From the NCBI RefSeq assembly GCF_022965805.1, contig NC_133101.1, positions 16,153,054 to 16,217,053 of the forward strand: 64,000 nucleotides of DNA, written 5' to 3'. The stretch is from Primulina eburnea. Its lineage: Eukaryota; Streptophyta; Magnoliopsida; Lamiales; Gesneriaceae. How positions within the stretch are numbered: the stretch's first letter is position 1; every line of letters begins with the position of its first letter. The notes beneath the pieces are model-generated. The model did no database searches. It saw only the letters and a list, made by a program, of their open reading frames with translations, and was not told where the DNA came from. The translations under genes and the position numbers were made by a program. This document shows, one piece after another, positions 1 through 10,613 of this stretch.

Positions 1-735
1 TGTGGAAAGATGGGTCATCGCATTGCTCAATGTCCTTTTCCAGATCCAAGGAATGGTCCAGCAGAAGGAGCAACTCCAAACAAGCCTAAGGAGAATAAGC
101 CAAATTCTCGAGTCTATTCTATCACTCAAGAACAGGCTGACAACTCGAATGATGTCGTAGCGGGTACCATTCTAATCAATAATATACCTTCTTATGTGTT
201 ATTTGATTGTGGTGCTACGCATTCATTCATTTCTAAGAGATTTGCCAAGAAGTTAGGAGCTAAGCCTGATAACTTTGAAGAACCATATAGAGTAGCAACT
301 CCTGCAAATCGAATTTTAGACACTCGCACTCTATATCGGGATATTAGTGTTCTCATAGAATATCATAATTTCAAGGCAAACATGGTTCAACTGAACATGG
401 TGGAATTCGATGTAATTCTTGGAATGAATTGGTTAGCCAAGAATCATGTGTTAGTAGACTGTCATGGAAAGACGATGACCATCCAAGCTCCACACCAAGA
501 GAAATTTTTATTTCATGGTAAGACAAAAGAACGAAAGACTTTTCTTTCTGCTTCTCAAACTTGGAAAGCCAGGAAAAGTGGAGAAGAAGTTTACCTAGCT
601 ATGTTAAGCAAGGTAAAGAAAGAAACCACACTTACACTAGAAGAGATTCCGGTAGTACAAGAATTTACGGATGTCTTCCTGAAGAACTCCTTGGCGAACT
701 TCCTGACCGCCAAGTGGAATTTGAGATTAATTTAG
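1..735 (+). pseudogene. gag C-terminus and aspartic protease of gypsy element 1
   Basis: The first bases encode the last part of a CCHC zinc knuckle (CGKMGHRIAQC), which binds genomic RNA in the particle. A Pro/Lys/Asn-rich linker and a retropepsin-like protease follow; the active-site stretch is LFDCGATHSF near 195-225 and a second conserved block is VILGMNWLA near 412-438. The protease normally cuts the Gag-Pol polyprotein. The frame stays open to 735, where it loses the RT frame around the VxEFTDVF motif (about 655-680). The start lies outside the window, so the ATG at 10 is not meaningful. Confidence 0.85.
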
Positions 736-1990
736 TGCCCAATGCTACGCCGATCTCAAAAGAATCATACCGAATGGCCCCAGCAGAGCTGAAAAAACTC
801 AAGAGCAACTTCAAGAATTGTTGGATAAGAAGCAAATCCGACCAAGCGCATCTCCGTGGGGAGCTCCTGTTCTATTTGTAAAGAAGAAAGACGGAAGCAT
901 GAGATTGTGTATCGATTACAGATAACTGAATAAGATAACAATCAAGAATAAGTACCGACTTCCAAGGATAGATGACCTGTTTGACCAACTCAAGGGAGCT
1001 ACAGTCTTTTCCAAGCTCGACTTAAGGTCAGGCTACCACCAACTGAAGGTCAAGACAGACGATATTTCGAAGACAGTCTTCAGAACAAGGTATTGACAGT
1101 ATGAGTTCATGGTGATGCCGTTCGGATTAACAAATGCTCCGGTAGTATTCATGGATCTCATGAATAGAGTGTTTAAACTGTTTCTTGAAAATTTTGTCGT
1201 GGTATTCATCGACGACATCTAGTGTATTTTTCAAATGAAGAAGACCACAAAGAACATCTTCGTCTCACCCTCTAGACGCTGAGAGAAAAGGAACTGTATG
1301 CCAACTTAAAGAAATGTGAATTCTGGCTAGAGTGCGTCACATTCATGGGACACATAATATCAACAGCAGGAGTATCTGTGGACCCTAAGAAAGTAGAGGC
1401 AATCTCAGATTGGACTAGGCAAAAGAATGTGACAGAAATTTGAAGCTTCTTGGTACTTGTAGGCTATTATCGAAAATTTGTTGAAGGATTCTCTTCCATA
1501 GCCATACCCCTCACCAAGCTCACACAGAAAAACTTAAAGTTTCAATGGAGTGAAGAATGTGAGCAAAACTTTGACACTTTGAAGAAGAAGCTTACATCCA
1601 CACCAGTGTTGGTATTACCTATGGAAGGTAAAGACTTCATGGTCTACAATGATTCATCTAAAGGAGGTTTAGGATGCGTACTAATGCAAGAGGGAAGGGT
1701 GATTGCATACACGTCGAGACATTTGAAGCCGTATAAACAGAATTACCTATCGCATGATCTTGAGTTAGCAGCAGTGTGAAATTTTCACTGATCACCAAAG
1801 TCTCAAGTATTTTTTCACTAAAAAAGAACTAAATATGAGACAAAGACGGTGTATTGAACTCATGAAGGGTTACGACTTGACGATGAGTTACCACCCAAGC
1901 AAAGCCAACAAGGTAGCATATGCTTTAAGTCGAAACAATACAAGTAAGGTGATTCTGGCGTCTTTTTCAGCACAACCATGTCTTCGAGAG
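736..1990 (+). pseudogene. Reverse transcriptase and RNase H of gypsy element 1 (broken)
   Basis: Recognisable pieces are the RT entry block YRMAPAEL (about 767-793), [16 protein letters not shown] (about 873-922), the catalytic FIDDI (about 1205-1219) and the RNase H region with [12 protein letters not shown] (1462-1497) and SYHPSKANK (about 1888-1914). Stops interrupt it after CIDYR, in the RYGQYEF block, just after FIDDI and near 1440, with further frame changes around 1780. The RT copies element RNA into DNA and RNase H removes the RNA strand. Too damaged to be functional. Confidence 0.85.
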
Positions 1991-2766
1991 ACAATCAAGA
2001 TAAGTCAAGATAGAGATTTCGCTTTGGTAAAACTGCAAGAGCAATCCAAAGAAGGGAAATCACCATATTTCGAGACGGATAACAAAGGAATCTTGTGGAT
2101 GAAAGGACGATTGTGCGTACTAGACATCGATAACCTTCGACAAAAAGTAATGTCTGAAGCACATAAGTCAAAATTTTCAGTCCATCCTGGCAGTACCAAG
2201 ATGTACAGAGATTTGAAGAAAAATTTCTGGTGGTGTGGAATGAAGAAAGACGTGGCAATGTTTGTTTCTAAGTGTCACATGTGCCAGCAAGTCAAGGCAG
2301 AGCACCAAAGACCTTGAGGACTTCTGCAACCTCTATAAATTCCAGAATGGAAATGGGAACATATCTCCATAGACTTTTTTGTCGGGTTACCAAAGTCTAG
2401 ACAAAGTCATGACGGCAGGTAATCGTGGATAGAATCACAAAATCTGCGCATTTCTACTCGTACGCATGAACTATAATTTGGACAAGCTAGCAACATTGTA
2501 CATGAATGATATCGTACGATTACATGGAGTTCCAGCTAGAATATTATCAGATAGAGATCCTAGGTTTACATCTCGATTTTGGAAGAGCTTTCAACAAGCT
2601 ATGGGGACAAAAGTTACTCTTAGTACAACATATCACCCTCAAACTGATGGCCAAACTGAGAGAACAATTCAAACTCTAGAAGATATGCTGAGAGCATGTG
2701 CTCTAGAAATCCGAAATATTTGGCACAACTTATCGGTTATTCACATACAACGCATTATCACCTCCT
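1991..2766 (+). pseudogene. Integrase fragment of gypsy element 1
   Basis: An HHCC zinc-binding domain is visible (histidines in [10 protein letters not shown] near 2161-2190; cysteines in KCHMCQQ near 2269-2290), followed by a stop at 2315. Part of the catalytic core follows: HGVPARILSDRDPRF (about 2524-2568) with the second catalytic Asp, and HPQTDGQTERT (about 2635-2665) with the expected Glu. The reading frame is lost between about 2320 and 2465. The core ends abruptly near 2766, well short of the C-terminal domain. Confidence 0.85.
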
Positions 2767-3439
2767 GATATTTTGATCGATACCTTGCTCTGACTATCGC
2801 TAATTAAGTTCTGTCCATTCTGATCAGCTTTCTGAACTGTTTCAACTCTCAAAATCAGCTCCGATTCGGCTTGTACGGTATCGAGTCTCAACTGTATACA
2901 ATCTGTACCAGCTACTGCTGCAGAAAATAATCATTCTCAAGCAATTCAAAATAACAGTCATATACAGTAGCCTGCTAACTCATGCAACTTCACATTTCTG
3001 ACACTGATGTCGATTTCATTCAACTAATCATGACTTCACTGGACTAGAATCAATAGATATATCATCTTCAGATATAACAAACCCTGGATACAATATGTCT
3101 CAATCAAGATGCACATCTCAACAGTTTCTGTATACAACTTTCCAGTTCCCAGAATATTTAATACAATACTCAGATATTCAACAAAATTAGTCATATTCTT
3201 CGAATATCCCAGAATATCATAGATCAACTAATCAGAGAATCATCAAAATATTCTAAATACAGAGTTTATCAACTCACAACCATAGCTGGTATCAATTCAA
3301 GGCTGAAATCAATCTCCCTGGCTGGAATTAAACTCGAAGTCTCATATGGGGAAAACATCGGTAACTCTCATGTCACTGGCAAATCAGCCAATGATAGGCT
3401 CGATTTCAGTGAATCAACTGAATAGACAAGGAATCTCTC
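2767..3439 (-). pseudogene. Degraded pol fragments of gypsy element D
   Basis: Reading the minus strand, about 3290-3440 keeps a decayed RT-entry region (an SGEIPCLFS-like stretch, then DVFP- and REIDF-like pieces with stops). About 2781-2935 encodes LRLDTVQAESELILRVETVQ, which resembles the linker between RNase H and integrase in plant gypsy elements. Between them the RT and RNase H core is missing or unrecognisable, so a large internal deletion is likely. Assignment rests on weak residual similarity. Confidence 0.5.
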
Positions 3440-4179
3440 CGCTCCTTTCTATAACAATCGAGTCCTTAGTATCACCTATATCCAAGGAATCCTAATCTAA
3501 AATCTTTACCGTAAACTTTCCATTTATCCGCCATATCCGGTCTGAATTTCACAATCTGTTGGAAATAATCAACGGTAATTCTGTACTGGGTCAACATATC
3601 AGTCCCAATAACGTAATCACATTCAGATAACCCAAGTACCATATCGTCTACTCAATCTCCTATCGATCATATACTGTAGCATACCAGGTCTAACAGATAT
3701 CTTTAATATAAATCTCTTCCAAACAGAAAAGAGGTCAATACTACAGAATATAATAACTCAATACTCAAAGCATATATCAATCCAATTCATTTAAAAATAA
3801 TCGTATGGAATGCATCAGTATTATCAATACATATGCAAAATAACCATACAGTAAATAAGTACCTGCCACTACCTCATCAGGTATCTCCTGGCCTTGGTTG
3901 TGATTGAGAAGTCATCGATGGTTGAAAAGAGTGAACAACCGGTGATTGTCTATCAGATGGTGCCACTGATCCCGATGGTTCTGCTCCCTGAAATCGTCGG
4001 GAAGCTCTCAATGGACATAATCTCGAAAAATTTCGCGGCTGTCTACAGATGTGGCAACTACCAAATACCCCTTGGCATTGCTCTGTGGATTGTCTCCCCC
4101 CACAGGTTCTGCAATAGACACCTGTGTAACTCTGACTAGAACCACTTGAACTAGACGAACCGTTTCCTAACTTCTTGAA
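3440..4179 (-). pseudogene. gag zinc knuckles and protease of gypsy element D (decayed)
   Basis: Two cysteine motifs sit at 4074-4113 (CRTCGGRQSTEQC, degraded) and 4015-4056 (CHICRQPRNFSRLC, a CX2CX4HX4C knuckle with His replaced by Asn). Further along, 3481-3650 encodes SECDYVIGTDMLTQYRITVD followed by KFRPDMADKW, the C-terminal half of a gypsy aspartic protease. Stops and frame changes lie between them. The catalytic Asp segment was not recognised. Confidence 0.6.
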
Positions 4180-4845
4180 CTATTTCTTGCGGGTTTTAAA
4201 GAAATCTTTCTTTCCACCACTACTACTACCAGTCTCAAGTGCGAGAGGTGGTTGATGTGGTCTCGATGCTGGAGGTACAAATGAAACTCCTTTTTGTCTC
4301 ATCAGACTTGCTTCGGCTCCCTTGGCTCTACTTATAGCATCAACAAAATTATAGGGTCGGCCTGTGTTTACCAATGTCAATATCTCAGGATTCAATACCT
4401 TAACGAACTGATCAGTCACAGCTTCATCACTCTCAGCCACGTGAGGAGCAAAACGTAGAAAAGTAGAAAATTGAGCAACATATTCTTCAATGTTTAGCTG
4501 ACCCTGTTTCAAATTTTCAAATTCTGCCCTCTTATCTTCTCGGTACGAAACTGGGAAAAACCTTTGATAAAATTCCATTTTGAAGATTTCCCACGTAATC
4601 ACTGTACCACGCTTTTCTAAGGCTCTTTTGGCTATAATCCACCAGTTCTTTGCGACCTCCTGTAATTGATGCCCAATCAGTTTAACTCTACATTCATCTG
4701 GGTATTCCAGGGAATCAAACAATATATCTATATCATACAGCCAATTCTCACAATAAAAAGTCGTCTCAGTACCCCTAAGAATCGGCGGTGTCAATAACAG
4801 AAACATCTTCAACTGTATTTCCATCGGAGTTTCTGACACATCCAT
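4180..4845 (-). pseudogene. Retrotransposon gag domain of gypsy element D
   Basis: A 221-codon open stretch encodes the central gag (capsid-like) domain. Typical features are ENWLYDIDILFDSLEYPDE, the KNWWIIAKRAL block, TWEIFKMEFYQRFFP, and LKQGQLNIEEYVAQFSTFLRF, the usual pattern of plant gypsy (Retrotrans_gag, PF03732) proteins. A Gly/Ser/Lys-rich tail leads toward the zinc knuckles at 4015-4113. The N-terminus is uncertain because the Met at 4845 sits where other gags already have upstream sequence. Gag would assemble the cytoplasmic particle. Lost frame downstream makes the element defective. Confidence 0.8.
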
Positions 4846-5134
4846 CTGACTAGTTGAAATAATACCCGGTTCTGGGATTCTTCGAGGAGGTATATCTGAT
4901 TACCAAAAGAATTAGTAACCAAATACAACAAACCTGTTTTAGTCCTCCTCTGATCATCTTACTGCTGATCAAGAATCGGTTCTGATTCATTCTCAATAAC
5001 ACATGTTTATAAAACAAATCAGATAATCAAGTAAACATGCATTTCAAAGCAATAAATCATGCTAGCAATCAAAAGCAAGGAAAGAAACTCATTCTACCCC
5101 GCTCACTAGCTTCTATCTCAGTCTAAAGGATCTA
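4846..5134 (-). other. 5' leader of gypsy element D
   Basis: This stretch lies between the LTR end at 5135 and gag. On the minus strand the first bases after the LTR read TAGATCCTTTAGACTGAG. I cannot match this to a common plant primer-binding tRNA, so the primer site is not called. Nothing else is recognised. Confidence 0.4.
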
Positions 5135-5818
5135 TGGCTCTCGGACGCTAATCATCTTCTAAATAATCTTCGGGATTTAATTATCAATTAAGATAAACAG
5201 GGTCTAAAAATTTTTCTTTTTAAACTGCAAGTGCGGAACGTAATGGAATTTAACTAATATACATATCAGTATAAAAGTATCATCATATACAACAAGCATT
5301 CAAACTAGACTAAGGTTCCACTACTATATGTCCAGTGTCAAAACCATAACATGTCCTCTCTCATCATCTTCTTGACCCTGATCCTGTCCCACCTGTTATC
5401 ATGCACACATACAAACAAGACAACAGCCGGATAGCTCCGGTGAGAATTACATTCCCAGTATAAATCATGTATACATGCATTTCATATAAACAAACATAAA
5501 AGCATGAAATAAATAGTCATAACATGTATCAAGATCAGAAACCTGAATCAATATAAACTCTGAATATAACATGTATCCAATCCGACACATGAATCAACAC
5601 CAACTCCTAATCACACTCAGTGAATCATGGACTCTGACTCGACTCGTCCTAATCTAAGGATCCCGATCTGAATAAGAACGTAACAATCTCTCACATACTC
5701 CCTCGGTCGCGGTGACGGTACGTTCTTATTACGGACTTTGGCCCTGTCAATGTCGAATCTCTGCGATAGAAGGCGCTCCTCTTCTAAGCATCATCGATAT
5801 GACCAAACGTTCGGTGTC

Positions 5819-5897
5819 TTGGCGAATCAGCCGAAGACTTGGCACATCAGCCAATAACTAGGCACATTAGCCCATGACTAGGCACATCAGCCCTGGC
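5819..5897. repeat. 20-bp tandem repeats in LTR D
   Basis: About four copies of a 20-bp unit, of the form cttggcacatcagccaataa or ctaggcacattagcccatga, lie head to tail. A further degenerate copy is near 5987-6010. I see no such block in the homologous solo LTR G. Confidence 0.7.
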
Positions 5898-6817
5898 ATA
5901 TCGGCCAAATCTCTATGACAATGTGCAATGGCCCAGTGACGATTCCATCACTATCGGTACCTCTGTCACGAGATCAAGCGTCTACGACTAGGCGTATCAG
6001 CCCATGACTCAAGACATAAATCAATAGACCACAGATAACAATCACATCAATTGCAAATATCAATGCAATACGATGAAGTATGTGATTTTGGGAAACTCCA
6101 GTCAAATCGGACTCGAGTTGTGCAATCTCGCATCCACATTAATTTATACCTTTATCTTCTCGGTTTGACGAAGTCGAAGTATCGAACTCACTGCCCTGTC
6201 AAATCAATCTGGCAATACAATATCGAATACACTGTATCAATGTATAACTCAATTAAAAACATGTTCTGATCAATACTCAAATCAAACATAATCTGATCCA
6301 TATCAACGATTTCATGATACAATCTCAATCAATACTGAATTTGATCACAATCAATCTACTGATGTTTCGACGGCAAAACCATACAGTCTTAATAGCCTCG
6401 TCAATCTCGACATCACAGATATAATACCACAACTCATAATCGATATCAATACGAATCATAATCTTCAATAATAACAAGTCATAACATCAAATCTGCGCAA
6501 TTTCAATCATATCACTTCCGAAAATGATAACAATTACATAAACAGTTCGTTCTTCGATCTGACTTCAATTAAATACTGATCAGTATACCCAGAACACATA
6601 ACACCAGTCAAATCACAATTCCCCCAATATCATAATTTCAAACGATACTAGAATTCAATAAAACTTACGTCCTGCTGTAGCTGTCGTCGCTAGGAACTCG
6701 GTACTGTACTCGGATTGAAAATCATACGGTTAGATTTCACAAAAATCACGAATCTATTATTTAGAATTTGATAACTCCCTCGGCCCTCGTTTCTTTCTTT
6801 TCATTTTCTAAAGACTG

Positions 6818-6822
<5 letters not shown>

Positions 6823-6882
<60 letters not shown>
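6823..6882. repeat. (TA)n microsatellite, possible core promoter region of LTR D
   Basis: About 60 bp of uninterrupted TA dinucleotides. The homologous LTR G has a similar tract (51323-51373) at the same relative place, directly after its inverted-repeat array. The conserved position suggests it may supply the TATA element of this LTR family; that role is inferred. Confidence 0.9.
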
Positions 6883-6887
<5 letters not shown>

Positions 6888-6931
6888 GGTGCATGAGAGG
6901 CAAGTGGTTTGTTGCATGTTCTGCACATCTC

Positions 6932-7330
6932 ACGCATATATGCGCGACCACCAACGGCGCATATGCCCGAGACCTACTGGTCTCGGCGCGTGTGTTCTCG
7001 GAAGCTCGTGCATATGCGCGCCTAACCTCCGCGCATATGCGCGATACCTACTGTCTCGGCATATCACCACTCGCGCATATGCGTGCCTCCACACCGCGCA
7101 TGTGCACCGAACTCTCTGGACTCGATAATCTCCAATGCCTCTCCTCGCGCATATGCGCGTTCCTTCTTCGCGCACATGCGCCAACTTCTCTGGAATTCTC
7201 ACTTGTGCTACTGGTCACCTCTTGCATATGCGCGCTCATCGTCGCGCATATGCGCCAAGAGTTCTATCTCGCATCTTGGCCCTTCGCACAGCTCGCGCAT
7301 ATGCGCGCTTACTCTTCGCATATATGCGCG
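6932..7330. repeat. Array of 12 palindromes (core gcgcatatgcgc) in six doublets, LTR D
   Basis: Twelve copies of a 13-14-bp palindrome start near 6932, 6956, 7008, 7031, 7072, 7095, 7146, 7169, 7222, 7243, 7294 and 7317. They form six pairs with 21-24 bp between starts, and pairs recur about every 64-76 bp. A few copies vary (for example cgcgcatgtgcac). The array ends about 50 bp from the (TA)n tract, on the upstream side in element orientation. Arginine/alanine/histidine-rich open frames here are by-products of the palindromes. Confidence 0.9.
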
Positions 7331-7348
7331 AGACCGTCTGGTCACGCA

Positions 7349-7353
7349 CCACC
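7349..7353. repeat. Target site duplication of element E, left copy (ccacc)
   Basis: The five bases ccacc immediately precede the TG of element E and recur directly after its terminal CA at 16069-16073. A 5-bp duplication is standard for LTR retrotransposon integrase. Confidence 0.9.
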
Positions 7354-10300
7354 TGTAAAGGCCCTAAAACTTCTCGGTTTAAAATTTTGCGGAAAATTAA
7401 AAATTTTCTTTTTAAATGAACTTAAATGGCCTTACTCATAAAATCCACTGATGAATCGAGTTCAATGTTTAAAATAAAAACAGCGGAAGAAATTAATTGT
7501 TTTCCAACAACAACAATTCAAAATGTTCGATGACTGATAAAAATTAGTTTGCGGAATAAAATAAACACTGCTGCACTGAGGTCCTCGGGTGCCACTACTG
7601 CCGACCCAAGCTAGCTCACTGGTCCCCGCCCTCGGCCCTGGCCTCATCAGTACCTACAACAATCAAGTCTAGTGAGTCTAAAGACTCAGCATGCATATGT
7701 TGCAGGTAACGAGTAAAAATCTGAAGTAAAATATGCATGGGATAAAATATCATGCCATGAGACATGCTGAAAATAATCGGTACTGAGCAATTATAATACG
7801 TGCATGCGGAACTGATAATCACAGTAAAAATAATTGCTCCTTGGAGCCTGTACTGAAATAACTGATATAATTTTCTGTTGAGATTATGTTTTACGCCTGT
7901 GGCCACTGCACTAAGCTGAACTGATCGGTAACTGACTACCGGGGAGCCTGAAACTGAGCTGGCGGTCACTGAAGACCCGATGGTACCAACCTGAACTGAG
8001 CGGTCACTGAAGACCCGATGGTACCAACCTGAACTGAGCGGTCACTGGCGACCGTATAAATAATACTCCCACATAGTGAATGCACCACAAGCCATATCGC
8101 ATAAATCTCAAAAATAATCATTTTCTGTTTTCATGCACGTAAAATAATTAACTGGCGATAATGAAAATATCCTGAAATTTTACCAACTGGAATGGATTGG
8201 ATCGTCCCCAGGCTCGCTGCAACCTAACTGTGTCATGTAAAATATGCAATGGACTAAACTTGACCAACTATGCAATTTACGATCAAAAGATGTGACTATG
8301 ACGCCTAATGACTTTGTATTTAATCAGGACTCCGAACCAACCTGAACCGACACTGAACCGACATATAGTCATGATTAAAATATTCTTAAAATACTGAAAT
8401 AATGCTCCTAAAATGATGGGGTCGAAATTTAGGTGAAATGGAGGCCAAAACAAGAAACGCTCTTTCGAGAGTCAATTTGGCACATCGCACCGTAAATTCT
8501 CGTACGGCCTCAAAAATGATCCGAATCACAAACGGTCAAAAACATGACCTTCCTAACTCAATGGGGCACTGTCCAGTCCAAGGCCATGGGCTAAAAGCCA
8601 ACCGAGAACTCAAACACGCCTCTGAACAGCAGCATACTTGCTGTCAAAAATACAGCAGCTGCGCACTTGTTCGTCTTGGGTTGGTTTCGAGTCTATCGGC
8701 CATTGGGGCGTGCACAACCGACCAGAGACCCTTACCAACATCCTAAGGAATGATTTGAACCATGGCTAAGGGCCCTAGGCCAGCCAAGATTCGCACATTC
8801 CAACAACCAACCGAAAATTCCTACCCGAGAACAAAAATCTGCACGTCGGGCTCTTGTTTTGCTGTCATGGATCGTTCCGGTGGTCATTTGATTGACCAAG
8901 GCTCGATCTAGACATCAAGGGGCAAGGTGTAAACCGTGGCTAAGGGCCATAGGCCAAACCAGATCCACACCAAGCCACAATAAAACGCAAACACACTTGC
9001 TGTCCAAAAACAAGGCCGAGGGGTGGGGGGACTGTTCTTGTTTCGTGGGTTGTCTTGCGTCGTTCCAGTGGCCATTAATGGACCATGGCACGACCTAGAC
9101 ATCTTGGGGTGTGGTATGAACCGTGGCTATGGGCCATAGGCCAACCAAGATTCACACCAAGCATCCAAAACCGAAATGCATATGCTGAAATTTGAAGGGG
9201 GCCGAAGGGACATGGGGCTGTTGTGAGGTCTTTATTAAAAACCGATGATCCATGGACCAAGCCACCAAAAGGGCAACTTAGTCACGTCTTAGACATGCTA
9301 GGGAAGCAATCTAACCATGGCTATATGCCCTTGGGGCAGCCAAGATCAGATCCCTTCTCCTTGACAGCATAGCAGAATTTTCGAACCACATTTCAGCACC
9401 TGTGGAAGGTTGCTGTCCAAAACCGAATTCCAGCAAGCATGTGGACTGAAATAATGGACTAAAGTGATCCTAATCCATCCTAGAACATGTCTAGATATCG
9501 CCTTGGGAGCCTGGAGTCGAGCCATCCACCTGAAACATCACAACAAGTGAAACCGTAAAGCTGCTCAAGAACTCAAAAAAAATCTGCATGTGTTTCCTTA
9601 AAAATTTTGTGCTGTATTTCGTTTTTGGCATGGAAGGGTGATCATGAATCATGAAAATAATGTTAATATGACTTGATTGAGGTTTAGAAAAACATATGTA
9701 CATGCCTGGATTTTTCGTTTGAAAGAAAACGAAAAGAACGAGACCTTACGACGCGGAGGAGTGGAGCACTTTTCCTTCCTTCTTTTCTCTCTTGATGCAC
9801 ACGATTTTCCACCCTAAAGCTCTACTGAAAACTCACGGTTCTAGATCTGAAAATGAGCTGCTGTTTTCGGTGATGGAGAGGGAAGAGGGTGGTTCTAGAT
9901 ATTGAGGGGAGATCCACAATAAAAGGGATAGGAAAGCAAGACCAAGTCTCCCCCTCCTTTCAAATTTGAAATGTTGTTGCTAGCAACAAATTGTTGGATG
10001 GATCTAGAATGCAAGTGACCGAAATATACCTTGGTTTAAAGGCTAGGATAAGCTCTAAATAATAATTAAATGGTGCTCCCAAAAATAAAAGATTATCCTA
10101 CTAATTAATTAACCAAGAAAAGGTCAAAGGTGTTGAGTTGACAATTGAGTTAGTGCATCTCCAAGGGGTGGCCGATTCTTGCAATTAAAAATGAAGGGGA
10201 ATGTTAAATACTTAGTAAATCACTAACCTTTAAAAGCCTCACTAATCTTTTAATTAATTTAGTGAACTAATTCCTTAATTAAGAACTTAAATGAACTAAT

Positions 10301-10600
10301 TTTTCTACTCACCTCAAATAATTAAAATAAATCCTCAAACCTCCTTTTAAACTTAAATTAACTTACTTGCTAGCTAAATTAAATCCTGGAAATATTTTCT
10401 GAAATCTTAAATTTATCTCTAGACTCCAACTCCGGTCCGGCCTCACTGAAATAACTGAAATGCTAAAAATCAAACTACTGAACTGAAATAATAAAATAAT
10501 TAACTTCGAGAAATGCATTTAAAATAATTATGCAATGAAGTCAATTTAAAAATCTAGAATTATGCATGGCTTATACGTAGACTGATTTACGGGTTCTACA
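7354..10600 (-). repeat. 3' LTR of element E
   Basis: A 3247-bp LTR which on the minus strand begins TGTAGAACCCGTAAATC at 10600 and ends ...GGGCCTTTACA at 7354. It aligns with 12821-16068 with only scattered substitutions (for example 7707-7710 ttgc versus tcgc in the other copy). Short open frames at 7616-7969, 8438-8746 and similar are duplicated in both LTRs and show no protein family, so I treat the LTR as noncoding. Confidence 0.92.
7962..8056. repeat. 38-bp tandem repeats in the E-family LTR
   Basis: The phrase gcggtcactgaagacccg starts at 7962 and 8000, and a partial copy starts at 8038 (gcggtcactggcgaccg). The period is 38 bp. The third copy is a dyad (ggtcac...gtgacc-like arms). The same block recurs in the other LTR from 13429, and a related, better preserved block lies at 63457-63548. 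Confidence 0.8.
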
Positions 10601-10601
10601 A

Positions 10602-10613
10602 TCCTTCCCCCCT
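10602..10613 (-). other. Polypurine tract of element E
   Basis: On the minus strand this reads as an uninterrupted purine run (aaggggggaagg) two bases upstream of the 3' LTR. It would prime plus-strand DNA synthesis. Confidence 0.75.

Larger units (their letters stand above)
1..2766 (+). mobile_element. Ty3/gypsy chromovirus remnant (element 1), both ends missing
   Basis: Protein fragments occur in gypsy order on the plus strand: gag zinc knuckle, aspartic protease, reverse transcriptase, RNase H, integrase. The window opens inside the CCHC knuckle, so the 5' LTR and most of gag lie outside. The right end stops inside the integrase core, where the homologous element B at 38940 continues; what follows belongs to another element in the opposite orientation. 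Many in-frame stops and frameshifts show it is dead. It is the same family as element B (33140-50368), matching at protein level throughout. No LTR is visible. Confidence 0.9.
5135..7353 (-). repeat. LTR of gypsy element D, main part (split by element E)
   Basis: This is the 3' 2.2 kb of the LTR in element orientation; the first 116-121 bp lie at 16069/16074-16189 beyond the E insertion. The end is placed at 5135 (minus ...GAGAGCCA) by comparison with solo LTR G. In element order it contains a palindrome array (6932-7330), a (TA)n tract (6823-6882), a long AT-rich section and 20-bp tandem repeats (5819-5897). Short open frames crossing the palindromes are artefacts of the repeat. Confidence 0.75.

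Noticed and set aside
6932..7330. Regularly spaced palindromes resembling a CRISPR array
   Set aside because: Repeats are only 13-14 bp and partly variable, spacers are irregular, no cas genes, and the setting is a plant LTR.
6820..7441. Overlapping open frames rich in Ala-Tyr-Ala-Arg and His-Met-Arg repeats on both strands
   Set aside because: They are produced by the gcgcatatgcgc palindromes and the TA microsatellite, which read similarly in several frames; no start context or domain.
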